64,000 nucleotides of DNA from Hygrophila difformis. Taxonomy: Eukaryota; Streptophyta; Magnoliopsida; Lamiales; Acanthaceae. A program made the translations under genes and the position numbers. Positions 10,625 through 23,444 of this stretch are shown here, piece by piece (the first letter of the stretch is position 1; the number at the start of each line of letters is the position of its first letter). Below the pieces are notes generated by a model. The model had not been told where the DNA came from. It did no database searches and was given only the letters and a program-made list of their open reading frames with translations. The stretch is from NCBI GenBank assembly GCA_030278955.1, contig JAOANR010000013.1, positions 41,018,191-41,082,190 on the forward strand. Reading direction: 5' to 3'.

Positions 10625-10872
10625 AGGCCTGCTTGAGAATTAGCTGTTAGCTGGTAACTGATTCTGTGAGTAATAATTAGTTAAAATTAGCTGTTTGACA
10701 ATTTCGAGACTAACTTTTTGCCTAGAATAAGCTAAAATCCAAAATGCTGCTATTTGTAGCGATTTCCAAAAGAGCTGATAGAAAACCGTTTTAAGTTATT
10801 TTGTCTTTTTAAATGAGCTAATTCAGTTCAAATTGCCTAAAATAAGCTAATTTCTGTTTTGCCAAAGAGGAC
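10625..10872. mobile_element. hAT-like MITE, diverged
   Basis: The left side reads AGGCCTGCTTGAGAATTAGC with repeated TTAGCTG units; the right side has AAGCTAATTTCTGTTTTGCC. The ends are imperfect inverted repeats. I cannot place exact borders. Confidence 0.4.
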
Positions 10873-10996
10873 CATAAAATAATTGAATTAAATTAAAGTT
10901 AGCGAACAGTGGAATTATGCAAATGTTGATATTATTAATGGACGGAGGATGTATTGTTTTGTTTAATTTTGTTTCTTGTGTTTTTTGGCCTTTTAA

Positions 10997-11455
10997 GAGC
11001 CTGTTTGTTTTGCCTTAATTTTTCTCCTTTTGACTTTTGCTTCTTCCAAAAGTTCTTTTGAATTTTTTTAGCTGTTTGTTTTGACTTTTTTTTTTTAAAT
11101 AAAAGGAGAAGCAAAAGTTAAAATTCTACTTTTTTTCAAAGTAGGTAGAGGGTTACTTTTTTTAAAAGGAGAAGTCATTTAGTAATAAAAATACAAAAAT
11201 AACCCTATTTAAAAAGGAAATAAAATTAATTGTAAATATCCTTATAATATTTAATTATGTCTATTTTAGTAATTTCAATATATTAAAAGTCCTTCTACGT
11301 ACAATCCATCCAAACATGTTTCCGTTGAAAAACAACTTTAATAATATTCATCCAAACAATTATTTGATCTGCTTTTGCTTTTGAATTCACCTTCTCCCAC
11401 CTTCTCCTTCTTCTACTGACTTATCCTTTTTTCACAAGCCAAAACAAACAGGCCC
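10997..11455. mobile_element. hAT-like MITE with CCTGTTTGTTTTG termini
   Basis: Near-perfect terminal inverted repeats: GAGCCTGTTTGTTTTGCC at the left and, from the right end on the other strand, GGGCCTGTTTGTTTTGGC. The interior is rich in AAAAGGAGAAG and CTTCTCC motifs, also arranged as inverted repeats. No coding sequence is present. Confidence 0.65.
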
Positions 11456-12527
11456 TAAATAGACTTGGTGGGTTTATATCTCTTCACTGACCTCCTTTTC
11501 CAGGCTTTACATTTTTGGTGATAAGAAGAGAAATGATACTGCATTATTAGGTCTACTTACACCATAAATATGAAAAAAGTTTAGTGTGTCGTTTTTCCTC
11601 GTGATAATAATGGGCAATTGACCACATGCTATTTATTTGCATTTTGACTTCTCGGTTTATTCTATAGTAGGAGTAGTAGTAGTAATAATATACTAACACA
11701 AAAATTACTAGTATTAAAAACAAGACGTGGATTGTGTCCAACGGGTCAGGTGTCGATATGGAAAAGTATAGGAACAAGAATTCTACTATATTATAATTGA
11801 ACAATGGCCCACATGCAATAAGGCAACATTGTTTGGGAGTCTGTAGAACATATCATAATTGGACTTTGAATTTTTGACTTTCTAGTTTGAAAGGTAAATT
11901 TCTTAATTTCATCCCTCCTTCCCTTGGCTTGTTTTCGTTAATTATGTTTACTTTGAGTTCTGAGTTTTTAAGGTGGTTGTTAAGGACTTGGGCAGCTCTC
12001 TCATGTGCTTGCTAGATTCAAGCTAAATTTGGTGCTGTTTGCAGTTAAGGATTCTAGTTTATTCGATTATTTAGCTTTCTTTTGACTTTATCCAATTACA
12101 TATATGTATGAAATTAGAGGGAATCAATCAACCAATGAATTTGAAGGGAAGAAATCTCCAATTTCTGTGTTGTTAGTGTGTCATGATTCTTAAGAGGGTT
12201 TAGGCTCAAACCATCATTTTATCATTTATCAAAAACTTCATTATTTGTTACAGTGATCAAAGTAGAGTTGCCAACTTTTTTACTAGAGAAAGCCAATGGA
12301 TCTATTTCAGGTTTGCAAAACCTCAGACAGGAAGCCAAAGAATACTGTCATGGTTTGTTCCCATTCTGGCAAAAATATAGTATGAACTTTATTCATAATC
12401 TCACATATTCAATATTTCCACAAACTCCTCTGGATATCTCCTCATTCCATTGATGTCATGGGACTCCTCGACGAAAGCTGAAAATCGGTTCTCTCTCGCA
12501 ACCACCCCAACCGGAAAGGGGTGTGTA
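11456..12527. other. Intergenic region downstream of PDHB
   Basis: No gene is supported. It should hold the 3' untranslated region and polyadenylation site of the minus-strand PDHB gene near 12.3-12.5 kb, but I cannot place them exactly. Confidence 0.5.
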
Positions 12528-15509
12528 TTATGCAGCCTTGGACTTTGAAACAGATCGGTAGCACGCCCTCTTGGCTGCACGAACGATATCTTCTACCTAC
12601 ACTCCAAATAATTGGCTTGATATCTGTGGGAAGAAGAAAAGAAAAAGGAAACCAATGATGTGATTTAAGCAACAGCTGGAAAGAACCTGTGGAAGTGCCA
12701 TCCTTTCGAGGTTAGGAGAATAGGGCATCGGCACATCAGCTCCGGTTATTCTCTCGACCGGAGAATCAAGATAATCGAAGCTGTCTTCGAGAATTGATGC
12801 ACTGAGAAATTAAAACCAGCAAAACTAGCTCATCAATATTTCCGACACATATGCTATCGGATTTTACATTCGTGGGAAACCTCACCAGATTTCAGCACCA
12901 ACGCCGTGTTGAGGAAAGCCTTCTTCTACTGTAACAAGCCTGTTTGTTTTCCTGACAGAGGCATTGATGGCAGATCTGTCTAACGGCCTTATTGAGCGTA
13001 AGTTTATGACCTGCAGAAAAATGTGTAAACTGAAAATCAACACCTAAATTTACCAACATGGTAAATTGCACAAACCTTGTGCATACCTAAAAGCTCAGTT
13101 GACCCACCTCAGCATCTATTCCATCCTTGGCAAGCATCTCGGCTGCCTGGACAAGGTATCGAGCTCAATTACAAGAGAGCTAAAAATCGAATAACTTGTG
13201 GAAAAGTTAAAGAGTGCTTAAGCAGGGAAAAGGGACATTTTTTTAATCAATCTCAGGTGTCTTTGATAAGCATAATATGAACTAATTCGTAACCATAGCC
13301 CACTCGAGCTGAGAAACACAAACCTGGAGGGAAAAGCCCACCATCTTCGAAAATGTTACTATAGACACATCTTTTCCCTCTCTCTCAATCTGTGAATGGT
13401 AAAATGAGGCATTTATTCTAAAAGACAGATGAAGAAGACTGATAAAACTCCCAAGACTTGTATGCAATGGTACCTTAGCTTTCCCAATAGGGACGGAAAA
13501 GCTTGCATCGAGGATTTCTGGAGAAACTGGGAAAGATTGACCGTACCTGGTACAACATCAAAACATCAATCCCTCCAGAATCCAAAATGGTTCTATTAAT
13601 TGTGTTAGAAACTTCTACAAAATTTTACACTCACAACATTTCATTTTCAAGGAAAACAACAGGGTCAGGGTCCCTAATAGCAGCTTTAAGAAGTCCACGG
13701 GCATCCTCCGATGAGTAAGGGGACAACACTTTTAGGCCTGGGATTGCACCGTACCACGCAGCATAACACTACGCGTGCGAATGAATAAAATCGATTTTTA
13801 TCAACAAGGGCTGAACATTTATTCTAGCAAATCAAGGCTAGAACAGACTCAACTTTGACCTCATTTCGCAATAAATTCCCATACTTTATCAGCAAAAAGG
13901 TTTGTTTAATTCATGATGGGAACAACTCGGCAGCGCTGGAGTTCATACCTGAGAATGCTGAGCTCCCACGCCAACAGCTGCACCATTTGGACCTCTGAAA
14001 ACAATAGGCACGCTTATATTACCAGCGGACATGTAATTTGTTTTAGCAGCTGAGTTAATGATGTGATCGATTGCCTACAAGAACAATTTCGCATTATATG
14101 CACCCTGAATATTTGGACACATTATACATATGAGGAACATCAATCAATACCTTAAAAAGGACACCGTAGAGTGGATACACTCGATTTAGTACAACAAATT
14201 TGTGTCAAACAACTAACCTGCATTGCGAAATTAAACGTCATAAATTCCACAATGGGTTTAAGTCCATAATATGCTGCGCCAACTCCAACTCCCGTGAATC
14301 CGGCCTAAATAAAGTAACACATAATGCAATAATTCAATTCTCGATTCTCAAATAGATGCAAACATCGTTGTTAGAAATAAAATGGACATAGGGGCTCCAA
14401 CCCAAAACCAAAACCAATTGGTAATAGGTAGAGTGACCCATGTCCATATAAATATGGTGACATCCCAAACATATAATCGATATAATCGATATCGATGTGG
14501 GACACTGTAACCCCTCTCTTCGAGATAATATTCATCTCGGAAAACAAAGCGGAGGGTGGCATCCCAACATCATGCAGGACATTATAACACCCGCAATATC
14601 CATAGCTCTGATATCATGTTAAAAAGAAGATGGAGTTAGGGCTCAAACTCAAAACCAATTCATCTTCTTTCTAAGATGGTATCAGAGCCCTAGATACCCA
14701 TTTGGGTATCCCGTTGTTTCCGAGAATCGTTATATCCCAAGAGTTCGGCAAAATTCAAGAAACACTGATGAGCAATGAGCTGGTTCAATAAACAGACCTC
14801 TGTTATAGGAGTATCGACTACTCTTTCAGGTCCAAACTTCTTCAAGAGTCCTTTGGACACCTTATAAGCTCCTTCATATTCCCCAACCTGTACGAAACAA
14901 CAAAAGACCAAAACCTAAGTACTTATTACAGAGGAAGAACAAGCACACGGCACAACACATATAACCTTCCCACCTCTTCACCCATCAAGAGGACACTCTT
15001 GTCCGCAGTCATTTCCTCATCCAAAGCAGAATTTAGTGCCTCCCTTACTGTCATCTACAATAGGATTTTCGATTTACAAAATTAAACTTATGTGCCAACA
15101 AATATAACCACCGGTAGATTTCATTGAAGCCTCGTTTGCAAGATTAATCATTGCTACAAAACCCTTCAAAATTATGTGTGTATTCACATTTCACAGCACC
15201 ATAAATTCAGTTATTACAACCAGTAATTTTAACACCATGAATTAAACTAACTTAACAGGATCAACCATCTTCTGTTTAAAATTAAAACAAGACAAGTACC
15301 TGCTGGACTGATGAAGCAGAGTAATTTCTGGATGGTAATAAAGCAGCAGCCCTAAAGCACTACAACAAAATTCAATAACAAAATTAATCCCTCTCAAACA
15401 CCTTTACGAAAATTCAATAATTTTCGATCACAATCAACTGCAGATAAGGGAGAAACAAAATGACAGCTACCGAAGCAGCAGTAACGTTTTGCCTTAGAAA
15501 GGCCAGCAT
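12528..15509 (-). CDS. PDHB: Pyruvate dehydrogenase E1 component subunit beta, mitochondrial
   Basis: E1-beta pairs with E1-alpha in the mitochondrial pyruvate dehydrogenase complex and helps bind thiamine diphosphate for oxidative decarboxylation of pyruvate. Thirteen exons with GT-AG introns join in frame: 15509-15471, 15359-15300, 15054-14974, 14887-14798, 14304-14218, 14074-13949, 13768-13635, 13546-13474, 13389-13324, 13146-13108, 13010-12886, 12801-12687, 12596-12528, giving 367 residues (plant homologues about 360). Recognisable segments include [59 protein letters not shown] and [19 protein letters not shown]. The first 30 or so residues are Arg/Ser/Ala-rich and look like a mitochondrial targeting peptide. 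No break is seen. Intron 4 carries a TRIM-like fragment. Confidence 0.95.
14369..14690 (+). mobile_element. TRIM-like retrotransposon fragment in PDHB intron 4
   Basis: Two diverged direct repeats start TGTTAGAAATAAAATGGACA (14369) and TGTTAAAAAGAAGATGGAGT (14617). Both run into an AACCCAAAACC/AACTCAAAACC stretch typical of small plant TRIM LTRs. TGGTATCAGAGC, the complement of initiator tRNA-Met used as primer site, is at 14677-14688. A near-complement (CTCTGATATCATG) lies just before the second repeat, so the last 80 bp can fold into a long hairpin. No coding region is present. Confidence 0.65.
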
Positions 15510-15669
15510 TTTCCTGTCTTTCTTTCCCGGGCGATCCCACTGAAACAACTCAAACAATTTCCCAAAAGGGTTTACAGCTTACAGAAACCGTCATCTATAT
15601 ATCACCGCATGCAAATAATAATGGAGTATTATGCATATGAGAAAAATAAGATCAATCAGAAGATAATTA
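15510..15669. promoter_or_regulatory. 5' flank of PDHB
   Basis: Immediate upstream region of PDHB on the minus strand. It should hold the start of transcription and 5' untranslated region; no TATA box can be assigned with confidence. Confidence 0.35.
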
Positions 15670-15928
15670 CTCCCTCCGTCCCACTTAACTTGTCTTGTTT
15701 CACTTTTGCACACAATCCAATGCACTTTTTTAATCGGTAATATCTCAAAATGTATACAACAAAAAATTATGTAAAATATATATTCTAAAACTAGATGACT
15801 ATACGATTCTAACAAGACCAAACTCAACTATTTTTTCGAAATATATACATGCAATAAAACCGAGTCAAAGTAGAACAATGAACAGTGTCAAAAAGTCAAA
15901 CAGGACACGTTAGCTGGGACGGAGGGAG
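15670..15928. mobile_element. Stowaway MITE upstream of PDHB
   Basis: 259 bp, with ends CTCCCTCCGTCCCA and TGGGACGGAGGGAG that are perfect inverted repeats, flanked by TA on both sides. It lies about 160 bp upstream of the PDHB start codon, within the likely promoter. Confidence 0.85.
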
Positions 15929-15930
15929 TA

Positions 15931-16424
15931 GTAATTTAGCTAGTTAGTGTAGTGGGGACGTAAAAGTAAAACCTTGGTGAATTTCACGGGTGAATCTTTT
16001 GAGGAAAAAAATAAACAAGAAGTATGGATGAGAATTGAGAAGGCACTATAATTGTCAAGGCAGAACCGCAACACGTGTAGGCACCCAGAAGCTTTTGTAA
16101 TAAAGTGGGGACCACTTCAGAAGGACGTGTTAGACTGGGGAACGAAGGGAACTTGTTCGTGATATACTATTAGGGTTTAGGTACCATTATATTCAGAATA
16201 ATTTGCTTAACCTTACAAAAGAAATTAATCGTTCTCTATTTTGCAAATAATAGTTCTATATATATATATATAAATATATTCTATTGATTCAAAAATATTT
16301 ATTTTTCTTTCGGAAAAAAAATATTTATTTTTCACGCAATTGATCAAATTATTTTTCAAATTAATAGTATAAATTGATAAATAGAGTAGCCTATTAATAA
16401 TTAATAATATTACACTTCCTCATT
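15931..16424. other. Intergenic DNA, no gene seen
   Basis: AT-rich, with a (TA)n run near 16256-16272 and a G-box-like CACGTG core near 16070. Nothing else is supported. Confidence 0.45.
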
Positions 16425-16815
16425 TTTTTTATTTGCTACGGATCCACCCAACACGCAATCCATTGCACATTTTAAACTATTAATAACTCAAGTTCGGTAC
16501 AAGTAAAAATTCTAAAAGTTCAATATTTAAAAACTACACGACAAGATAAATCTAATAAGATCACACTTAAGCTATATTTAAGCGGTAGGAAAATAAATTA
16601 TTGGATTATTATGTTTTTAAAATGTAAATAATCAGGTTTGCAGTATTTCTTAGCGGATAAACTGATTATTTTGAAAACGCAATAATCAGATACGTTATTT
16701 CATATCGCTTATCCAAACAACTACCAACTTGTATAACTATGATAAAGTTTAAGTTAAGGTGGGTGTGTGAATAGTGCCCACAACCTCAATATAGCAAACA
16801 AAAAACCGGAGGAAG
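16425..16815. mobile_element. Stowaway-like MITE with a second MITE nested inside
   Basis: The outer ends are CTTCCTCATTTTTTTTATTT and the complement of CCGGAGGAAG. The interior (about 16570-16730) holds another inverted-repeat unit with ends AAGCGGTAGGAAAATAA and AAGCGATATGAAATAA (complement), interrupting the outer element in the middle. Confidence 0.5.
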
Positions 16816-18638
16816 TATATAAATTCTTTTAGTATCACTGGAAATAATTTATATGCTATCTGTTGTTTAATTTATATCTAAACAAATACTAATTTAATTT
16901 AGTGAATGTTCATCACTACATATAACCTCGACCCCAATTCATAGCCAACTTAAAAATTAATTTAAGAATATTGTAAACACAACATTAAATTTTTTTTAAA
17001 AAAAACAAATAAATAAAACATGCATGAGTTTATGAGGTAAACTAGCCATGCACGAGTTTGTGAAAATATGCCTAATGTTTACTTAATTAATTTTATTTAT
17101 CTCAAATAGTGTGATTCCATAATGCTTCCATGACCCATGCATATACGTACATACATATCACACACATATATACATACATAAATATATATACATATATATG
17201 TGTCTGTGTGTGTGAAATAAGCAAATATACAAGGTAAGGAAACATACAATAGTTACATACCACTTGAAAATTGGCACCAATGGACATTGCAGACGAATTT
17301 GCAGTTAGAAATTGCACATATCATCACATATATGTATGCAGAGATCGAAGATCGAGAAAGAGTTGAGATTCAGTCGCACACAGCGTGGCACCGTCGTCGT
17401 CATCTACCGGATGGTGACACGCCATGCGCGACCAAATTGATCAACCCTTCATTCCTTTCATCCAACCCATGCATCGTCTTCTTCGCCTATTTAGGCAATA
17501 CACTCTATTATTCATACATTATTATCGCCTGAGCCCTAACCATGTGTGTGTGTGATGTATGGTAGAGCTATATGGGGTGTATCTACGATTGTCCCATATT
17601 TATAGTAGTACAAGAAAAGACAAGTGGATAAATATCAGTAGTGTACATCGATTTGTGTATATAGATAGATAGATAAATTTCAATCTAAAATCAATTCATA
17701 ATAGATGTAGTAGTCCATATTCATATATAAATAATGGAGCATTCTAACATATAAGCGATACCCGGGACATGTTAGCAATGTGAAAGCACAAAGCACAGTG
17801 ACAGCCGACAGGAGGGGCTGTCTGCACCCTGCAGCCTGCATTGGGATGCTGCATCGTCCACGTATATACATAGTATATATATCTATATATAAGTAGTCAA
17901 AGAAATGCAAATAAATGAATAATAACAATAAGCAGGGGTGGGGTGAGTAAAAAAAGACATGCATGTGAAAATCAGCTGCGATACACAGACGTATACAACC
18001 TCAGAGATGGCCAAGTAGTTCAATACTCACCGTTTTCTACGGCCACTTGGCACTTACCTACGTAATACATATATATATATACACAGTATGCATACACACA
18101 CACTTTATGTCTCTATTTATAATTTGCACGCACCATTATTATTTGGTTTCAGTCGTCTTCAAGTTACTATTAGTGTTGCCAGTTACTATTAGTGTTGCCT
18201 GCCTGTCACACATTGATGTATTCCAATTTTATTTTATTTTGAGCACTAGTAATAGTACTAGTGCACAACAGTCGTGCATGCAAAATGTGTGAGTACTACT
18301 GGATATATATATAGATATATATATATATATGCATGCAAATTAAAGGATTATTTTGATTTGATGGTATTCTAAAAATATTGTACTAGTTACTACGTTGCAT
18401 TCATATTATATATCAGGACAACAAGTGCAGTGGACATATATATGGATGATCAATAATGTCCGTTCAATCCTAAACAGATAAACAATAATATATATAGTGT
18501 TCATTTATCTCCAAAGATAACGTAACATATATATGCTATAATAATTAACACGCATGATAAATAATAGTAGTATCATAATATATGTATTCCACCTAGCTAT
18601 AAGAAAATATCATGAGGAATATATATTGTATTCTAAAA
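16816..18638. other. Intergenic DNA with microsatellites
   Basis: Contains (TA/CA)n-rich sequence at about 17155-17215 and (TA)n near 18300-18330. A small tandem duplication (CCAGTTACTATTAGTGTTGC repeated) lies around 18160-18200. No protein, tRNA or clear mobile-element end is supported; open frames here are repeat-driven. Confidence 0.5.
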
Positions 18639-18898
18639 CTCCCCCCATTTTTAAAAAATTGAAACGGACCCACTGTACACGCAGTCCAATACACATTTTA
18701 AACGATTAATAACTCAATTTTGGTATAAGTATAAATTCTAAAAGTTCGATATTTAAAAACTACTCGATGAGGCAAATCTAATAAAATCTCACTTGACTAT
18801 ATTTTAATTTGTATAACTATGATAAAACTTTAAATTAAAGTACACCTGTGAATAGTGCTGATTTTCCAAACGTTCCATTTATTGGAGAACGGAGGGAG
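18639..18898. mobile_element. Stowaway-like MITE
   Basis: 260 bp with ends CTCCCCCCATTTTT and, reading back, CTCCCTCCGTTCTCC. The interior is closely similar to the other Stowaway copies (shared ACACGCAGTCCAATACACATT-type and TATAACTATGATAAA segments). Confidence 0.65.
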
Positions 18899-19200
18899 CA
18901 GTATTTATTTATTCATACTCAGAAAACTCAAAGACCTTGAAAATCACAACATTTTTAAAGAAAATAATTATTCAACACATAATATATAAAAATTATCTAT
19001 ATAGTTATTAATATATAAAAATTGGTAATATCCGAGTCTATTGGTGCAGGAGGCAGTGTTATGCTGTAGTAGTATTAATTAATTACAAAAGATGTAAAAT
19101 TGGGAAGGGCGGTTTAATTTGTACTACTACTACATCTGCATGTCACGTCAACGTGTATGTCTCACAGCCTCTCATCATAATATTAGCATACTTCAATATA

Positions 19201-19413
19201 CTCCCTCCGTTTTTTGTTTTGTTTTATTTTTTTTAATGCAACATTTAGTATTGTTGTACTATTTACACATAGATTTTGATTTAAAATTTATTATAGTTAT
19301 ACAAGTTAAACTATAGTTAAATGAAATCTTGTTAAATTCGTCTCAAGCTTTTAGAATTTTTATTTATCCCGAACTTGAGTTATTAATGATTTAAAATATG
19401 CATTGGAATGGAG
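19201..19413. mobile_element. Stowaway-like MITE
   Basis: Begins CTCCCTCCGTTTTTTGTTTT and ends GGAATGGAG, with TA on both sides. It is diverged from the consensus at the right end. It lies directly against the next element. Confidence 0.55.
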
Positions 19414-19416
19414 TAT

Positions 19417-20194
19417 GAGGGTGTTTGGATGTACGTGTGTTTGGATGTGCATTGTAAAAAGTGTTGCAGCGTTTAGAAAACGGATAATCAGATCATTGTT
19501 GTAACAAAACGTGCTGTAGAAAATTAAGTGTTTGGATGAGCTTATGCTGTTTCAAATCGCAATAATCAGATAATCATTAAAAAGTGTTTGGATTTGCGTT
19601 TTTCATTAGCTCAAAAGGCAACAATATGATAAAATCTATTTTCGGCTAAACGCAATTTTCTTGCAGCACCAAATTGTAGCTGCAAGAAAATAGCGTTTTC
19701 ATTCCCTCAAAACGCAAATAATAGATTATTAGAAGTTAGTACACAAACAGTATTAACTTATTATTTGCGTTTTGCAAACGCAATAATCAGATAATCTGTC
19801 CCAAAACGCACAAACAAACACCCTCATAAGTGCTGCAGCGTTTAGAAAACGGATAATCAGATAATTGTTGTAACAAAACGTGCTGTAGAAAATTAAGTGT
19901 TTGGATGAGTTTATGCTGTTTCAAATCGCAATAATCAGATAATCATTAAAAAATGTTTGGATTTGCATTTTTCATTACCTCAAAAGGTAACAATATAGTA
20001 AAATCTATTTTTAGCTAAACGCAATTTTCTTGCAGCACCAAATTGTAGCTGCAAGAAAATAGCGTTTTCATTCCCTCAAAACGCAAATAATAGATTATTA
20101 GAAGTTAGTACACAAACAGGATTAACTGATTATTTGCGTTTTGTAAATGCAATAATCAGATAATCTGTCCGAAAACGCACAAACAAACACCCTC
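19417..20194. mobile_element. MITE with an internal 369-bp tandem duplication
   Basis: Starts GAGGGTGTTTGGATG and ends CAAACAAACACCCTC, inverted repeats flanked by TAT on both sides. The segment from 19462 to about 19830 is repeated almost exactly from 19831 to 20194 (period 369), so the right terminus occurs twice (ending 19825 and 20194). The interior is rich in CAATAATCAGATAATC. The 3-bp TAT flank would fit a PIF/Harbinger origin, but this is inference. Confidence 0.7.
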
Positions 20195-20733
20195 TATATA
20201 TTATATTGCGCAATATTCTATTCTCATTTTCTCTAATTTATTACAAACGGATCGGATTGTTGGTTGAGATGCATGGGTGGGCCGCCCCATCGATGGCAAA
20301 TTTCATTTTTTTTCTTTTTTTTTTCTTTCTTTTTTCCTTTAAGGGGTTTTTATTATAAAAACCCATCCATCCCTTAGAAAACCCTTGACAGTACCAATAG
20401 GAAATTTTAACCAAGTTGTACCCCATGATAGGAATTAGAACTTCGTAATCAGTACATGTCCGAAAAGAAAAGGATTTAGTAAATTTAGAAATATGAAATT
20501 ACACTTTAACCCATGGACAACACAAATTCAGTAGGGGGCAAATGGGGTTTTCCCCTTGAAAGGGAAATTGCCAAGAAGCTTCTTGGCATTGGCTTAAGCA
20601 GTAAGCTTTTGATGAAGAAGCAATTGCGGTAGAATGAGTGCAGAATCGGGGAAAGAGTGGTTGTGATCGTCGAGAGAGTGAAAGGAGTGCCCAATCGGAG
20701 GTAGGAATTAAGTGATCCCATTTGGCGGAGAAG
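20195..20733. other. 5' flank of MULE-1 transposase
   Basis: No gene. It must contain the left end of MULE-1 if the element has one, but I could not find inverted repeats matching its right side. A perfect 20-bp palindrome TGCCAAGAAGCTTCTTGGCA lies at 20569-20588. Confidence 0.45.
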
Positions 20734-23444
20734 ATGGTTCAAATCGATGAGGAGAGCGCTGATGGTCCATCCATTCTGGCATTTTGCGAGGTTGATGGGG
20801 TGATGGAGTCAATGGCAGTGAGGATTGGGATGGGACTGGGGGAAATACACGCTGTGTTAGCAAGTAAAAGAGGGATGGACGTGAGGAGCTTCATATTGCA
20901 GTACGAGCATCCCGTGGAGAGGTTACCGGTGGGGTTAAGGTCGGACGATGATGTCAGACACATGCTCGAAGTGCATCTGTTGGTTGGGAAGGGAATGTGT
21001 AGAATTGCAGCTCGAAGGGTCGATCGGGGGCAGAATGAAACGAGGTAACACTTTCGGTGAGATAAAGTTTGAGTAGGGTAAAGGCATATTTGTAAGATTA
21101 CGGGCAGTGTATGTGTTAATTTTAATGGATTAAAATTGTAAGGACAATGTCAATGATGGCGTTCGGTGTATGGGTGAGATGGTAGTATAATTTTCTTGTA
21201 AAGTGAAACTGCCAATTAGGGTTTATACAGGTTGGTATGGTTGATCATGCGAAATGATTTTGTGGAATATAGCCATTGAATGTGTGAGTTGCATCACTGA
21301 GTAGATAAGAGAATGAAAGTGTTATAATCTGTATGCACGCATGTAATTGTACCTTTCTAATGTCGGATTGCAGGGTTGGAAATGGAGGTAGAAGTGAAGA
21401 GGGTGAAACGCCGAGTAGAAATGCCCCTATAGGTTCCTTGATTTGGGGTCGTGCGATTAAGGGCGTGGGACAGATATTCGAGGATGCGAATCAATTTAGA
21501 ACGATTCTGAAAAACTATTGCATAGCGAACAAGCGTGCGTTTCGGTACGAGAGAAATGACGGGGATAGAATAACAGCAGTATGTACGGTTATGGGGTGTT
21601 CGTGGCGTGTCTATGCTTCTTATCATAAGGTGGACAGGTGTTTTGGCATTAGAAGATGTAACCTGAACCACACATGTGGGTTGGATAGCCTAAAGGATCG
21701 TGACAATCCTAAGGCTGATGCGAACTGGATAGCAGGTTATATAAGGGAGAAGATCAGACTCGACCCAACAATTAGGCCGGTCAATGTGATGAAGGACTTG
21801 CAGAGAGAGTTTGGGATTGTAATAAAGTATCGGAAGGCGTGGAATGGGAGGGAGATAGCTCTACGAGAAATACACGGCGAAGATTTTGATTCATTTGACA
21901 AGTTAAGAGGGTTTTGTGCTGCACTGAAAGAAACAAACCCAGGTTGGTCTTATCTAAATATGAACAATGTTGTATATTTAAGGTTTTAAATGGAATCTGT
22001 GCCTATGCTGAAATTGCAGGGAGCATGGCGGACCTCGAGACATTCGAAGAAACTGGGAAGTTCCGCAGATTATTCATCGCCTTTGCAGCATGTGTTGTCG
22101 GCTTCGTGACAGGTTGTAGACCTTTGCTTTTCTTCGATGGGACACATATAAAATCCAAATGGAAGGGGCATATACTGGCTGCGACAACTAAAGATGCTAA
22201 CGACGGGTTGCTGTGTGTTGCATTTGCACGTAAGATTCATTAAATAAAATTATGTAAATGACGTATTTGTGAGAACAATATAGTAATGTTTTGATGGTTT
22301 ATGGCAGTTGTGGATTCAGAAAATGACGAGAACTGGGAATGGTTCTGTGAGAAGTTGAAGTTCACAATTGAAAAGCGTACTGGGGAGGAGGTGTGGAGTA
22401 GGTATACATTATTTAGTGATCGACATTCGGGATTGATGAAAGGTATACCGAATACTTTTGTGGGTTGTAAACATGCCATTTGTATGCGCCATCTGGTGGA
22501 TAACTTTAAAACGAAGGTAAGTAAGAAGTTACGACATTGATTTACGGAGTCATATAATTTTTGTAGCTAGATGGCAATCAAGATTGTGCTGCTGTGATGG
22601 TTTGTAGGTAATGACGAAGTATCACTATAGCTACAGTAACTATTGGACTGGGAAGCTAAACATGGCGGCGTACGCAGCGACATATGCTGAGTTCGAAGGG
22701 CACATGAACGATATTTTGAAAGCACTACCAGCTGCAGGGCCATACCTAATGGCCAGCGATCCAAGCAAATGGGCAAATGCGTTGTTTGAGGGAAATCGTT
22801 GGGGTATTGTGAATAACAACATTGCTGAGAGTTGGAATTCGTGGGTGAAAGAAGCGAGGACGCTACCTCCACTAGGGATGGTTAACAGCATTCGCTTGAA
22901 GACGATGGGCATGTTTAATCAGAAAAGGGAGGCGGGGGCAAAGATGGAGACTGCGTTGTGCCCAGAATTCGAGCAAAAATTGAGCATGAATTATTTGGCA
23001 GCCCGTGAAGTTAGCGTTTTTAGTGCATCAGGTACAATATTCGAGATTGTTGAGGGCGAGAAGACACTGGCAGTGGATGTGGAACAACGCACGTGCAGTT
23101 GTGGATGCTGGCAATTATATCGGTTTCCATGCAAGCATGCATGTGCATGCCTAGATCACATTCATCGTAGTGTATATGATTTTTGTGATCCCTTCTATCG
23201 CGTGCAGGCATATCGGACAACGTACAGCTGGATATTGTACCCGATACCTAGCGATGGAGATGCGGTTCACAGGAGTACAGATCCAGATTTTGTTCGCGCA
23301 CCTGATGTTCGTGCACAACCTGGTAGGAGGAAGAAAAAGAGAATACCATCACAGGTGCCGATACCGATGGTGCGGTGTGGATTGTGTCGGGGTCACGGCC
23401 ATAACCGAGTAACATGCAAGTCTTCCCGCGTGTCAAGGCAGTGA
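20734..23444 (+). CDS. MURA-type transposase of MULE-1, complete
   Basis: Five exons join in frame: 20734-21044, 21374-21942, 22020-22229, 22308-22516, 22608-23444, giving 711 residues. Order: PB1-like N-terminus (about 15-100), MuDR-type DNA-binding region with CTVMGCSWRVYASYHK and NHTCG (about 125-230), MULE catalytic domain with Asp in FFDGTHIKSKW (near 332), Asp in FSDRHSGLMK (near 400) and Glu in NIAESWNSW (near 506), SWIM zinc finger CSCGCWQLYRFPCKHAC (near 596) and a CCHC knuckle CGLCRGHGHNRVTC (near 689). All catalytic acidic residues are present and no stop or frameshift is seen. The ATG at 20734 is chosen as first in frame. It would cut and move MULE ends in the nucleus. Confidence 0.88.

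Noticed and set aside
17760..17870. microRNA precursor
   Set aside because: A GC-richer stretch with short self-complementarity (CTGTC, TGCAGC) was noticed, but no long stem and no match to a known plant miRNA that I can support.
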